Assembly: GCA_027605045.1 (NCBI GenBank)
Contig: JAQFWX010000025.1
Span: forward strand, 434,001 to 498,000
Direction of reading: 5' to 3'
Source: Phallus indusiatus
Taxonomy: Eukaryota > Basidiomycota > Agaricomycetes > Phallales > Phallaceae
DNA length: 64,000 nucleotides
In this document: piece after piece, positions 23,801-34,533 of the stretch
Position numbering within the stretch: position 1 is the first letter of the stretch
Layout: every line of letters starts with the position of its first letter
Program-made: the position numbers and the translations under genes
Notes under the pieces: model-generated
The model's database searches: none
The model's input: only the letters and a program-made list of their open reading frames with translations
What the model was told of the DNA's origin: nothing

Positions 23801-26174
23801 AAGCGTCATTTGTGAGTTCCGAAGCTTTTCTAGCTCAGTAGCCTGAGAATATGTATAGTAAGTAGACAATCATAACGACCTAGATAAGACAATACCTTAG
23901 TCTGTTGCCCCTCTTTCAATCGGTTCAGCGTCAACTCAGCTTCAGCCGCTGCCTTTTGTGCAGCCTCAGCTTTTTGAGTCAAAGCATCTTGTTCGCTGAC
24001 TGCGATGTCTAATTCAGCCTTGGTCTTGTTGATTTTGGCTTCCCAAGGTGCCAGTTCTTTCTGTTTCGCCTCTATCTGGTCATGAAATACCTGGGTTTTA
24101 TCTTTAAACGAGAACAGTCAATAAATATGTAAGAGCGATAATTGGAAACCAAACCTTTCAGAGACTCTTGTATCTTCTCCAAAGCAGTTTCTTCTTCGAT
24201 AAGAGATGCCTCCAGCTTCTCAAGCTTCGCACGTTCTTGTTGAATCTTTTCCTCGCTGCTATTTATGGTACGTTCTCCTTCGGCAAGCATACGAGCATCC
24301 TAAAATTGGTTAAGTGAGATATCAAACAACGTTCGGTGAAATAACTGACATCCTGTAAGGCTTTCTTGACTTTCTTAGCTTTACCACTGGCATGCTTCTT
24401 GCGCTCCTGCAGACTGACTTCTTCTTTCTCTTTGCTCTGGAGTGTTTTCATAACTTCGCCGACATGTCGTTTGATATCCTTTACAAACATTAAAACTCGA
24501 GAAGAATAGAACGAATACAAAATATATCACTTCATATGCGGCAACCCGATCGCTATAATGCTTTTCTAAAGCTTCACAGTGTGCAAGATTGTCCTTGTTC
24601 CGTTCCGTTTCCTCAAAAAGTGATTTCTCGGTTTGGGCCTATAAACAAGTGATGAACAATAAGAAAAAACACCAATCCCGAACAACTTACAGTAACATCA
24701 TTATACCTTTCCTCATTGAGCATGCACTGCCACAGATACCACTGATACAAACGCGACTGGGCACGAACCCATTCGTTCTGAAGTTTCAGGTATTCCTCCG
24801 CTTGTCTCTTCTTCTCTTCCAGAGCGTTTTTCTCTCTTTCGACGATGCGAAGACGATTGAGTTTTTCTGCCCGCTGTTCGGCAAACTTGTCCACCTCTGC
24901 TAACGCTTCTTCAATCTGAGCTTTGTAATGTGTCGTTCCGATGATATCCTCAAGATATTCAAGTAAACCGTCGTCGTGCTCCGAAGCGGCTTTCGGTTTC
25001 ATTTGAGCAATAGACTCGACTTCTCCCTTTTATGACCATGAGTAAGATCACAAGGACGCAGAATAGAAAGAATCTCACTTGTAGGATAAGAAAACGATTG
25101 TGATCTAGATCAATACCTTTTCCCTTCAATAGAGTGGTAACTTCTTCACGATTTGTTGAACGACCATTAATTTTATACTTGCTAGTACTGTTCGAATACG
25201 CCACTCTAGACACTACGAGGTCAGAGTCTGGAACAATGGAATATGCGTTCGGTCCTGGCTAGATTTGAATGATGAATTTGATGAATGGTGGGGCATGCGA
25301 TTGAACATACCATGTCAATTATCTCTCGAAAATGCACTTCGACGCTGCATTCAGTCAGGTCGGGATATTTAGCCGAGTTATGAATGAGTTCGGCAAGTTT
25401 TCCTTGTCTCAGCTTTGAGGCGCGATTTCCGAACACGAATAAAAGGGCGTCGATAGTATTGGATTTGCCTGACCCATTGGGTCCAACGATAGCGGAGAAT
25501 GACTACGACGTGGATCAGGAATATAGTACTAAGACCGAACTGCTTTGACTTGCCTTATGGAATGGACCGATTTCTTGCCGACCAGCATATGACTTGAAAT
25601 TTACAAGAACAAGTCGATATATAACCAAGCGAACTTTTTGTTCTTCTTCCTCTGGCGGTGGTGTCGCTTGCTTTCTTTGGGACGGTCGAGGTTCTCCGTC
25701 CAAGGTTTGAGGCTGAGCAGAATCGCCCTGGGTCTCTGCCTGTGGCTCGGGAGTTATTGTTTCATTAGTGTGGGGTTCAACGTCAACGGCTGCTGTCTCC
25801 CGTGCGTTATCAATGTAGGAGTTGTTCAAGTCTTCTTCTATTTCATTTACGTCACTATTCCTAGGCTTTTTCGATGGCGGCTCTCCGCTGAGCTCTGATA
25901 TTGTCGGCGACGGGGACATATCTTTATGCAATGATACGCGCGCATTCTGTTTTGAGGTATTCACTGCCAAGACTGGATTTGATTGACCTCTATGAACTCG
26001 GCGGGGCTGGAGAAGTTCTTCCTCCTCCTCCTCTTCCTCCTTAATGGTCGCTTCTCGCTTGCGTTTCGATATTGGTCGAGTTCGGGTCGGTTTATTCACT
26101 GGTTCTGTATTTTCGTCATTTTCGGAGTCTGGTGTAGGAGTCGCCGAAGCACGCGTAGATCGACGGGGAGGCAT
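20875..26174 (-). CDS. SMC4: Condensin subunit SMC4
   Basis: Core ATPase of condensin, which with SMC2 compacts mitotic chromosomes. The start is MPPRRSTRASATP at 26174. The N-terminus is disordered and acidic, typical of SMC4 rather than SMC2. The ATPase head follows: LVLVNFKSYAGRQEIGPFHK, Walker A GPNGSGKSN, the Q-loop region FLILQGEVESIAQMKPKA. A long coiled coil flanks the hinge, which shows GFHGRLGGLGTIPDKYDVA and VSTACPSMNHMVVD and then SGTMSGGGTRVSRG. The C-terminal head has the signature NLSGGEKTLSSLALVFALH, Walker B PTPLYFMDEIDAALD and the D-loop region FIIISLRNDMFELSHRLIG. It ends VPAPTQIRV. More than a dozen exons join without frame breaks where I checked. The length, about 1500 residues, fits the family. 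POLD2 lies 5' of it in the same direction. Confidence 0.95.
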
Positions 26175-26437
26175 GACAATGGTAAGAGAATTGACCGTTA
26201 GACCAAACAATCTGGACACACAACGCGTAAACAAAACGCGTCACGCGAGGTGTAACGTAATCATCAACTTTATCTCCTCACCCTGTCTCACGCTGTATAT
26301 TGACTGTGCCAATTTATTTACTTCATTTTTCTATAATACTGTATGCGTATGTAGTACATGTATTTATAATTTACCTCTAAGAATGAAGCGCGAGCAAAAG
26401 AACCCCTGTCATGCATTATTCACATCTTTTCCGGTTT
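26175..26437 (-). promoter_or_regulatory. SMC4 promoter with paired ACGCGT (MCB-like) elements
   Basis: Between the POLD2 stop and the SMC4 start, ACGCGT occurs at 26223-26228 and again at 26236-26241, with a third close variant (ACGCGA) at 26243-26248. They lie 50-75 bases upstream of the SMC4 ATG. ACGCGT is the core of the MluI cell-cycle box bound by MBF-type factors in fungi, which drives G1/S genes. Binding here is inferred. Confidence 0.45.
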
Positions 26438-28151
26438 TTAGCTTCTATTTTTCGGCAGTAATGTAGAGTGTACATCGATCTCTATGATCTTGCACTCCAA
26501 CGATTTAGTGTGAAGCAATACTAAGAGCGGTGTCTCACAAAACTTGGGTAACAAGATAACGCGACATTTGCGCTCTGTTCCTATTATGTTCCCTTGTTCA
26601 TCTCTTTTTCGGCGCTGTGGATCATCTGAAACTTTAGATTCAACTAGAGTCGTAGCAAAGGATGGTTGATTGCCAATGATATATGCTCTCGGCATTGAAT
26701 CCATAATGAATGGATCTTGAGATAGATAAGGGTAGCACCAGAGAGTATCTGGTGCTGTAGGAGCCATGTGACGCCATTCGAGATTTTGAACCGCTAGTGC
26801 TAAACGATCATCTGAATCGACGTATTTAAACATATCGTCTAGTGTTTGACCGGAAGTTAGGAGCATTCTATGGGCTGGATTAGCAATGAGACCTAGACAG
26901 AAAGCACGCTAAAAGCCTTACTTTTGACCATCAATTGCTAACCAAGTGGGATTCGTTTCGCAAACGAAATTGGTATATTTCCGAACAGAGCCAAACATGG
27001 CGCGCGGTAAGGGCTGTTGAGGTAGGATAGTTCCACTGGGATCCGAAGGGCCGGGCAGAATATGGACTGGGAGTGCCAAAGCTAATTCCTGCAAGAGTTT
27101 CGAGGCGGTGGATGTTGGAGGAGTTGCCAACGCGCTTTGATCAGCTCCTGAGGATGGTAGATGCTGCCATTTGAATTAGGGTAGAATCAAAACAGAGTAT
27201 TGAGGACTGACTGATTTGTTATTGTCACGACCTTTCACCGATATGGTGTTGCCTACAAGAATGAGACGTGAAATTTCTGAGCTAAGAACCTGATCGGCAG
27301 AATTCCCTGATTCTGCTAATATATTTTCTGCCAAAATTTGAAGATATAATTCCGTTTCTGAGGACTTGGGATCGGTTGACGAGAGCTCTAGACCAGAGAG
27401 CAGAGCGATCCAAGAACCAGGCTCTATGAAATGAATGGAGTTACGGTTTAGAAGTGAAAAGGATATATAGTCACTTACCATCGACATCCATGGCATTGTC
27501 GCCTTCAGTAGTGGGCGGATCAAGGGGCTTTTGAGGCGCCAGCCCCGCAAAGCAAATATCAATAACTTCAAATTGACCATCAAGGGTTTCAATTCCTAGG
27601 ACAGCCATGACGACGCCTGTAACGAAATTTTCGCGTTTGAGTCTTTCTCCGACTAGTGTTATTCGACCAGACTCGTCCTCTAGTACGAGAACATCACCTG
27701 TCGAAATGTACTTTGGAGGTGGTGGAGGTGGTGGAATGGAAAACTAAGGGCAGGAAGTTGTAGCGAAAAACGAGAGACAAGAACGCGAGCGGACTACTCA
27801 CATCTCTCCCTATATCTTCCAGTATGTTTGGTTTCAGCGACATATCCATATAAGTTGTGCCAACAATCCAACATGGCTTTCCCTTTTTAACTTCAAGTAC
27901 ACGGGGCACCATTTGTGGACTGCCTTAATGAAAAAAAAGATGTTGATATTGGTAGAACAACGACAGTTACACCGGAAGAAATTACCTTTAACGTTTTGCC
28001 AGCGAATTGTTGCATTCCTCTCGACATGCTCTCTCAAATGACGCAACCGTATGAAGTAAATGTTAGCGTATTGGTGTCTGAATGATTTATTCGATGGTCC
28101 GAGATGAAAATCGGAAAACTGTGTTACAGAAGATGTGAGTCGGGAAGACAT
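26438..28151 (-). CDS. POL31: DNA polymerase delta small subunit (POLD2/Pol31/Cdc1)
   Basis: Second subunit of DNA polymerase delta, which links the catalytic chain to PCNA-binding subunits at the replication fork. Start MSSRLTSSVTQFSDFHLG at 28151; six or seven exons. The OB-fold part shows GKPCWIVGTTYMDMSLKPNIL and YISTGDVLVLEDESGRI. The inactive phosphoesterase-like domain follows (EISRLILVGNTI, VHILPGPSDPSGTILPQQPL, AMFGSVRKYTNFVCETNPTW, LTSGQTLDDMFKYV, MAPTAPDTLWCYPY, MPRAYIIGNQPSF), all characteristic. It ends shortly after CRVILLPKFCETPLLVLLH. An ACGCGT element lies about 52 bases upstream of the ATG. It is read in the same direction as SMC4, with only 263 bases between. Confidence 0.93.
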
Positions 28152-28404
28152 CTTGGTACTGGAGAGCGTGTAACTTGTCACGTCGACTAATAATATATTG
28201 CAACGCGTCCACACAGCACGTCCACAAGCCGCGTTCAAATAAAATACAAAACTGTCCTTAAGGACTTGCTCGTACCCACTATTATTCGTATCGTAGTGAA
28301 TACATAATCCAGACAAAGAAGCTCCAATTTGGAACAATCTACTTCGCAGGTACATTAATATAAATGACTAAATCTACAATTCTGACAGCCAAGTAAATCG
28401 ACGA
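28152..28404 (-). promoter_or_regulatory. POLD2 promoter with one ACGCGT element
   Basis: This 253-base gap between RIB7 and POLD2 carries ACGCGT at 28203-28208, 52-57 bases upstream of the POLD2 ATG. Nothing else is evident. Confidence 0.35.
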
Positions 28405-29346
28405 TCAAGAAGATCCGATTCGACACGCCATAACGGTGTCCTGACCAAATATTTTCGACGAAACATGGTTTAGTTTGGGAATCTGCAAAAACATCATCAA
28501 CGATTGTCTGTCTGATGAAGGATATCTCATACATTTGTCGTCTCATTTGATAGCGCACTGATCCCTTGTTCACCGATGAAAGTAGGTGCAACGGTAATGA
28601 TGAGATTATCTATCAAACGACTGCCCCCTGAACTACCGGTTGAAAGAAAGGATGAAATAACGCGTTGACCACCTTCGATCATAAGAGATTGAATGCCCAA
28701 AGAACGGAGAGTGGCGAGGAGGCAGTCCAAGGGCAGTTTATTGTCGTTTTCAGTCGTGGATATAGGTATTACCTTGGCACCTGCTTCCTCTAACACTTGG
28801 CGTCTTTCCCACATCTGTTCTGTAGACGAATCCAAGCAAATCAACCACGGCTGTTTGCCGGTGCCTTGCTTGTAGTTCTTCAACAGCTTGCAGGTTGGTT
28901 TAAAACGGAGAGATGTATCCATGATAATAGGTTGTGGCAGGTTGTATGGGGTATCTCTCGGAGGTAGATGTCGCACTAGACAGTTGGTGAGAATAGCCTC
29001 AAGCAACGAAAGTAAAAAATCAGCTTACCATTAAGCTGTGGATCGTCATTCAACGCCGTACCCACACCTATCATGATTCCATCATGTAGGGTTCTCAACC
29101 TGAAAGACAAATTATATCCCGCTGGTAAACACAAAGCAAATTGTTCCCTCCGCACCAATGTGTCATAACCATACTTTCATGGCCACTAAGGATGAGCTGT
29201 TTGCCATTCCTACCGGCAATGCGCCCATCGAGAGATTGAGCAAAAGTGAGAGTGACAAAGGGACGATTGTCATTTGGAGGACTGAGCGGAAGAGATAGAA
29301 ACGATGAAAAGTAGTCGAGGTATTGATTGTCGTGCCGAGATGCCAT
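28405..29346 (-). CDS. RIB7: Riboflavin pathway reductase RIB7
   Basis: 2,5-diamino-6-ribosylamino-4(3H)-pyrimidinone 5'-phosphate reductase, the NADPH-dependent second step of fungal riboflavin synthesis. ATG at 29346 (MASRHDNQYLDYF). The RibD C-terminal (dihydrofolate-reductase-like) fold is shown by FVTLTFAQSLDGRIAG, GVGTALNDDPQLN, WLICLDSST, LGIQSLMIEGGQRVISSFL and LIITVAPTFIGEQGIS. The last exon continues IPKLNHVSSKIFGQDTVMAC after an intron ending ttttgcag and stops at 28405-28407. Three or four introns keep the frame. It is divergent from histone H4 with 207 bases between start codons, so the two probably share a control region. Confidence 0.93.
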
Positions 29347-29553
29347 GCGTCCTGTTTGTTTGTTTGTTTGCTTTTGGAAAGTAAAATAAGGTTCAGAGAA
29401 ACGCGTTCAATTGCACGTGACTTGCTCACCTATCATATTTAAGCACCGCGTTCTCCGCTCTCTCATTCCCATTCTCAACCTTCACATCATCTGCACTCCT
29501 GCACTCCGCTCAATACTCTTCTCTTACTACCCTCTTCTTTCTGAAATATCATA
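29347..29553. promoter_or_regulatory. Shared RIB7 / histone H4 promoter
   Basis: The 207-base region between divergent starts contains ACGCGT at 29401-29406, an E-box CACGTG at 29414-29419 and a TATA-like TATTTAA at 29436-29442, the last 112-118 bases upstream of the H4 ATG. A pyrimidine-rich leader follows up to the H4 start. Function is inferred from motif and position. Confidence 0.5.
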
Positions 29554-30040
29554 ATGTCTGGTCGTGGAAAGGTGCGACATCATCAGATACTCATTAGATA
29601 CGTACTAACTTTTCTTTCGCGTCGCGTTATATAGGGTGGAAAAGGTCTTGGAAAGGGTGGTGCTAAACGTCACAGGAAGATTCTTCGTGATAACATCCAG
29701 GGTATCACTAAACCCGCTATCCGTCGTCTCGCCCGTCGTGGTGGTGTCAAGCGTATCTCTGGTCTTATCTACGAGGAGACACGAGGTGTTTCAAGATATT
29801 CCTTGAAAATGTACTAGTTTTCTTCAGCCGGTCTTTCGCGTGTTCTAACGTTCCTTTTGCTCAGGTCATCCGCGATTCAGTCACATACACTGAGCACGCA
29901 AAACGCAAAACTGTAACCGCTCTTGATGTCGTCTACGCGTTGAAGCGGTCAGGACGTACGCTATATGGTTTTGGGTACGTGTCTTAGTCTACTCCTGATG
30001 CTTCCCCTTTTGCTAAGGCATACGCATTTTTAGTGCATAA
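29554..30040 (+). CDS. H4: Histone H4 with a one-base frame break
   Basis: Core nucleosome histone. Exons 29554-29571, 29635-29810, 29865-29974 and 30034-30040 have good splice sites (branch ttctaac before 29865) and encode [41 protein letters not shown], then [33 protein letters not shown] and a final Ala. The exons sum to 311 bases, while the 103-residue protein plus stop needs 312. The missing base is just after EETRGV (about 29788-29792): the invariant LKxFLEN is readable only in the next frame. Without correction the frame reaches a stop at 29815. No alternative intron restores the conserved residues. Either a sequencing or assembly deletion or a dead H4 copy; H4 is often multi-copy. All else looks intact. 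Confidence 0.92.
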
Positions 30041-30493
30041 ATGACTTCGCGCTTGTTCCTATTTTTTCTTTCTTCATTTGCCCTTAAATTGTTAGTGTAT
30101 TTGTACTTATTGTAATCACCCTGTATAAAAATCGCCACAGCTGTGGTTGCTAGAACAAGTCTGTCGCGCGTCGCACGTTTTCTTCAAGGTTAAGTTGAAT
30201 ATCGCTTTGTTGCACATGGTATCTGTCGTTCATAAACTCGTCGCCCTGACTCGCTATGCCTGTAGCTTGCTGCTTCTGAGATCAGCGATCAACTGACCCG
30301 CTTGCCACTCTCGTGACTGATCGACAAACTCGGATTTAAGCTAGGATTTCACGGTAACTTCATTAGGGCTGTCTCCGGTCCGCTGGAATGCATGCGCTGT
30401 CGTCGCATGGATATTACGATCCGGAAATAAAGCTATAAAAATGGCGAGTTCAATTTGCGAAATACAGTGCACCAAGTCATCGACAGCCTCGTC
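30041..30493. other. Intergenic: H4 3' region and GH28 promoter
   Basis: About 450 bases. A TATA-like GCTATAAAAAT at about 30431-30441 lies some 55 bases before the GH28 start. No RNA gene is recognised; scattered CTGA/TGA motifs do not make a convincing snoRNA. Confidence 0.45.
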
Positions 30494-32794
30494 ATGTTTT
30501 GCTCCACTTTGCTCAAACTTTTGGTTGTTTTAGCCGCTCATGCCACGTATGCATCGTCCAGCATCAAATCAAAAACATTTATTGTTCCACATCAAGAAGG
30601 ACAGGATGATGCTATCGTCATACGCGACGCGTTAGCTAACTTTAGCACTGACTCGACCATTATTTTTGAGAAGGGCAAGACTTACAATATACTCTCTCCT
30701 TTGAATTTTGGCACTTTGGAAAACGTTGATATCATCATCGAAGGAAATATAACTCTTCCAGATAACGTCACCCAGGTTCAAAGCGAGTTCCTTTATACCA
30801 GTTGCTTCTCACCAGGTGCTGACCTCAATTGCACGCAATAGATTTTGTCGCCGATTCAGTGAGCATGTTACCCTTTTCTTTCGCTTGAGACATTGTTCAA
30901 ACAAGATATTCAAAGTCTTTCCCCGGTGCTTGGTACATCTTTTCCTCGCGTTTCTTTCAATGGTATAATGATATTGCCTCAGGTTCGTCATATCTGGAAC
31001 AAATGTTACCCTGCAGGGTACCGAAGACCCGCAATGGGGTTGGGTCGATGCTCATGGTCAAGCGGTACGCCCATTCTCTCCTTTTTTAGAATTCCCAAAC
31101 ATGGTCTTATCCCCTTCTAGTGGTGGGATGCCGTCCAACAAACAAATCGACCTCACGGTTGGAAATTTACGAGTAAAGGTGGTGGAATCGTAAAAAATAT
31201 CAAATTATACAAGGTAGTCTTCTAACCCCTCTGCTATCGATGATCGTCTCTACTACCCTGTCCTCTCTTTTTCATTCTCAAGCCTATCGGATGGAATTGG
31301 AGTCTCGAAGGAAAGAACATTACTGCGTCGAATATCATGATTCTGGCAAAGTCTTCCACATCAGTACGTGGTTAGCATCATTCCTTCAACGATATTTAAT
31401 CAAAAGATCATCAGGCGTTCCCCTTCAATACGTGAGTACCTTCAAGTTTGTTATTCTTAATTTAGGGACTGAAAGAACTTATTATGACAGCGATGGTAAT
31501 TCATGAGCTCGATTTATGATCGTACTTATTTGATTTTCGTTTTTTACCATGATAGGTTTCAGTGCTACCGGCACGAATATACTGATAGAAAACAGCTTTG
31601 TGGTCAATGGCGATGATTGTTTGACCGTTGGAAGTGGCGGTAATAATATTGTATTCAGGTAAATTGTACTACACGAACGCTAGTTTGATAATATCTTACA
31701 CTCGTGATGTAGAAACAACTACTGTATGCCTCCAAACACTTACCTTTTACTTAAAGCTGACAGTGGGCTTCAGGTGAAGGGGGCCATGGTCTTTCAATAG
31801 GCTCGTTGGGAGAGAATGGAGCCGTAGCCTCTGTTTCTAATGTTCTGTGAGCAACGTTTTGCTAATTTTCTCGTCGGATTATTCCTAACTCTTACAAAAG
31901 AATTGAAAATAACAAAATGGTGGCTAAAACCTGCTTGTTTATTATAATAATAATCATAAAATCTCGTAGGTCAATTCGTTATACGGTGCACGGTTCAAGA
32001 GCTGGTTGAACGGAAGGGGAGCTGCTGTCAAGTTAGTAGCCTTGTCATATGCACTTGCATACCTTCTCACGGTTCTTATAAAGCATCACTTGGAAAAACA
32101 TTGAATTAATAAACGTACCTTTTCCCGTAAGTGAATGTAATCCTTGATCTGTTTTTGGGTAAACTCTAATCGATCTTTTTCTAGATATATGTCACACAAA
32201 AGTACGTCTCGAATACTTAAGAGGAATCTATGTATTCATATTTTTTAACGTACAGTTACGTGGATCAAGAGGTAACTTCACACATTTGGCAAGAAATTTG
32301 ACATTTCTTAAAGGTTACAAGGTTTCTGCCCCAACCACGCCAACAGCTAATTCAACCAGTACCCATATTGAAAATTTCCTGTTCGAGAACTTTTATGGGA
32401 CATTAGAAGAGTAAGTAACGCAATTACGTTCTGTATGTAACCAAACAGGATTGAATTTTCCCCTGTCAAGTGTTCCTTTCGTAGAAGGGTCCTGCGTTAG
32501 TGATCCCTGTTGGTACGCTGTTCCAAACGCAACTGGGAAGGAAGTCGTTATCTTCGATCTATTCCCTGATACGGCAATCAATGTGTTAGCGAAAGATCTT
32601 CTCGGTGTACGAACCGAAACTGGGGCTCCTTTGAGAGTGCTCTGCGATCCAACTGCCGTAAGCCATATAACTTTACTTGAGTATCATTGACTGTCTGAAC
32701 TCCTTATCTGTTGCTTCTTGTTGTGTAGATTACGGGTGACGTCGGTTTCAAATGTCAGGATGGGCTGTATATTCCAGATCACCTGGGCCTTTAG
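30494..32794 (+). CDS. Secreted GH28 polygalacturonase-type pectinase
   Basis: Glycoside hydrolase family 28, which cuts galacturonan in plant pectin, probably the exo-acting or rhamnogalacturonan branch. The ATG at 30494 begins a signal peptide (MFCSTLLKLLVVLAAHATYA). The right-handed beta-helix is spread over ten or more exons. Readable blocks include GTNVTLQGTEDPQWGWVDAH, GWKFTSKGGGIVKNIKLYK, the active-site strand NGDDCLTVGSGGNNIVFR with the Asp pair, GGHGLSIGSLG with the catalytic-site His, and YGARFKSWLNGRG with the R-x-K pair. The C-terminus has SCVSDPCWYAVPNATGKEV and ends IPDHLGL. Introns at 30810-30890 and 30930-30985 are inferred from phase: a gtacat donor joins FPGAW to FVISGTN. 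All four GH28 active-site motifs are present, so it looks active. Points to plant biomass or plant contact. Confidence 0.88.
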
Positions 32795-33471
32795 TATAGC
32801 TTCTCTGTCATTCTTTCTGACTTGTATGCATGTGTACACGCATTCAATAAAATTTCGGGTCACCGATATCAGAAGAACTGTTTTAATTACATACTGAATG
32901 ACAGCCTGACAGAACGCCTATATGCGGCGCGCGTACACCAATTCAGTAATTGAAAAGATAACACTTCTATATTATTCCGGACATTAAGGTGCAACTAATC
33001 ACGTACACTGCAGTGTGCTCCAGTGTTATTCAATCAGAAACAAATATTGAGAACATAACTGGCAGACGACAGTTCTTTGGGTCGTTCGACTCCACAACTG
33101 CTGCTGCGGTGATTCGCCACACTTTTGCGTCCGATGGACTACAATACAACGGTCAACGAACGAGCGAGGCCAAAATGGCGCAATGGAGCCGTTGACATAC
33201 ATTGTCCGACGTAATATTTGAATTCATTACCGCCCAGTATTTATCCAACTATTCAAATGAACATATGCTTATTGAACCGAATCAATTCGCCGTCAGTCTC
33301 GCTTAACATTTGAGTTTTCATATTCCCGAGGCCCAATCTTTCAATAGGAATGCTATTGCATCGTGGTCTCTTTACACACTTCTTATAGGCTAGATAAATT
33401 TTGGGGACATTTTATAAAAAAGAATCAACCTCGTCTCACTCGATTTTCTCTCTATTTCCTCCTTTTCGAAA
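32795..33471. other. Intergenic with sulfotransferase promoter
   Basis: About 680 bases between two plus-strand genes. A TATA-like TTTATAAAAAAG lies at about 33411-33423, some 50 bases upstream of the next ATG. No gene is seen in the rest. Confidence 0.45.
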
Positions 33472-34533
33472 ATGTCAGCTAGCACGTCTGCATTCAATGT
33501 ACCCATTATTGAGCCTACTGAGGCCCGGCCCAACCCCGCTCAGGTCAAAGTCATTTGTTTAGGTTTGGGCCGAACAGGAGTAAGTGTTAGCCATCTACTT
33601 TGGACTGGCGGAAAGTTGAAACTTGTATCAAGACTGCAAGCCTCAAGGAAGCTTTGACGATACTCGGATTTGGACCATGCTACCATATGTTCGAAGTTCT
33701 CAGCAACGAGGGAAAGGATTTCCCAGCGTGGTCCCGAGTTGGAGATGGTGCGTCATTCAATCAGATCTGGCCCACGGCGATTCTCGTCCAGATCTAATCG
33801 TTTTTCGTTCACAGGCGGAAGCACTCCTGCTGATTTAGATAACATTCTACGAGGCTATACGTCCGTCCTTGATACGCCTCCAATCATGTATCCCGAGGAA
33901 CTATACACCGCATATCCTAATGCGAAATACATCTTGGTTAGTGTCTTGAGAAAAGCTTACTGTGCAACCGACATTGATCCATGATTTTTTTTTTTGAAAT
34001 TCAAGACTACTCGTGATCCGGAATCGTTCGAAAAGAGCATGAAAAGCACGATTTTGAAATTGATGGAGACCATGGAAGCTATTCCGGAATCGGAGCGCAC
34101 CCATCTTCAAAATTCATTACTAAAATGGAACAAAAAGTACTTACAAGGTCGGTAAATCTACCGTACAAGCCTTTCCAAGCTTCTCTTATATATTCACCTT
34201 CGCCATTATTAGAAAAATACCATCAAGGCAGGATTTATACACATACACAAGAAGAGCTCCACCGACACAATGAGCGCGTCAAAAGACTGATCCCCCAGGA
34301 TCAACTACTCGTCTTCGAAGTAAAACAAGGCTGGGAACCATTGGTAAACTTTTTGGGAGTGTGAGTCACGTTTAGGGGGGAAAGCCAAGAAATTAACTGA
34401 CTATGTTTCGAATGCATTTGCGATCCTGATTCCTCCTATTAGCTCCGCTCCAGACAACACGCCTTTTCCTCGTGCTAACGATACAGATTCCTTCCAAGAA
34501 GTCGTCTTTAGCAATTTGAAGGTGACCCAATAG
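33472..34533 (+). CDS. P-loop sulfotransferase-like protein (Sulfotransfer_4 type)
   Basis: Five or six exons encode about 240 residues. The nucleotide-binding loop is VICLGLGRTGTASLKEAL, assembled across the first intron (gtaagt...tcaag). It is followed by LGFGPCYHMFEVL and the substrate-region PPIMYPEELYTAYPNAKYIL, then TTRDPESFEKSMKST, which matches the 3'-phosphate-binding RDP...S element of this family. The C-terminal part has YHQGRIYTHTQEELHRHNERV and QLLVFEVKQGWEPLVNFLGV, followed by the exon beginning SAPDNTPFPRAND. The family is expanded in Agaricomycetes and is often mislabelled as an NAD-dependent epimerase. The acceptor substrate is unknown. No signal peptide is seen. All joins keep the frame. 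Confidence 0.82.

Noticed and set aside
30041..30440. snoRNA or tRNA downstream of H4
   Set aside because: Scattered CTGA and TGATC motifs do not form paired C/D boxes with a terminal stem, and no tRNA-like GTTCGA arm with cloverleaf was found here or elsewhere in the window.
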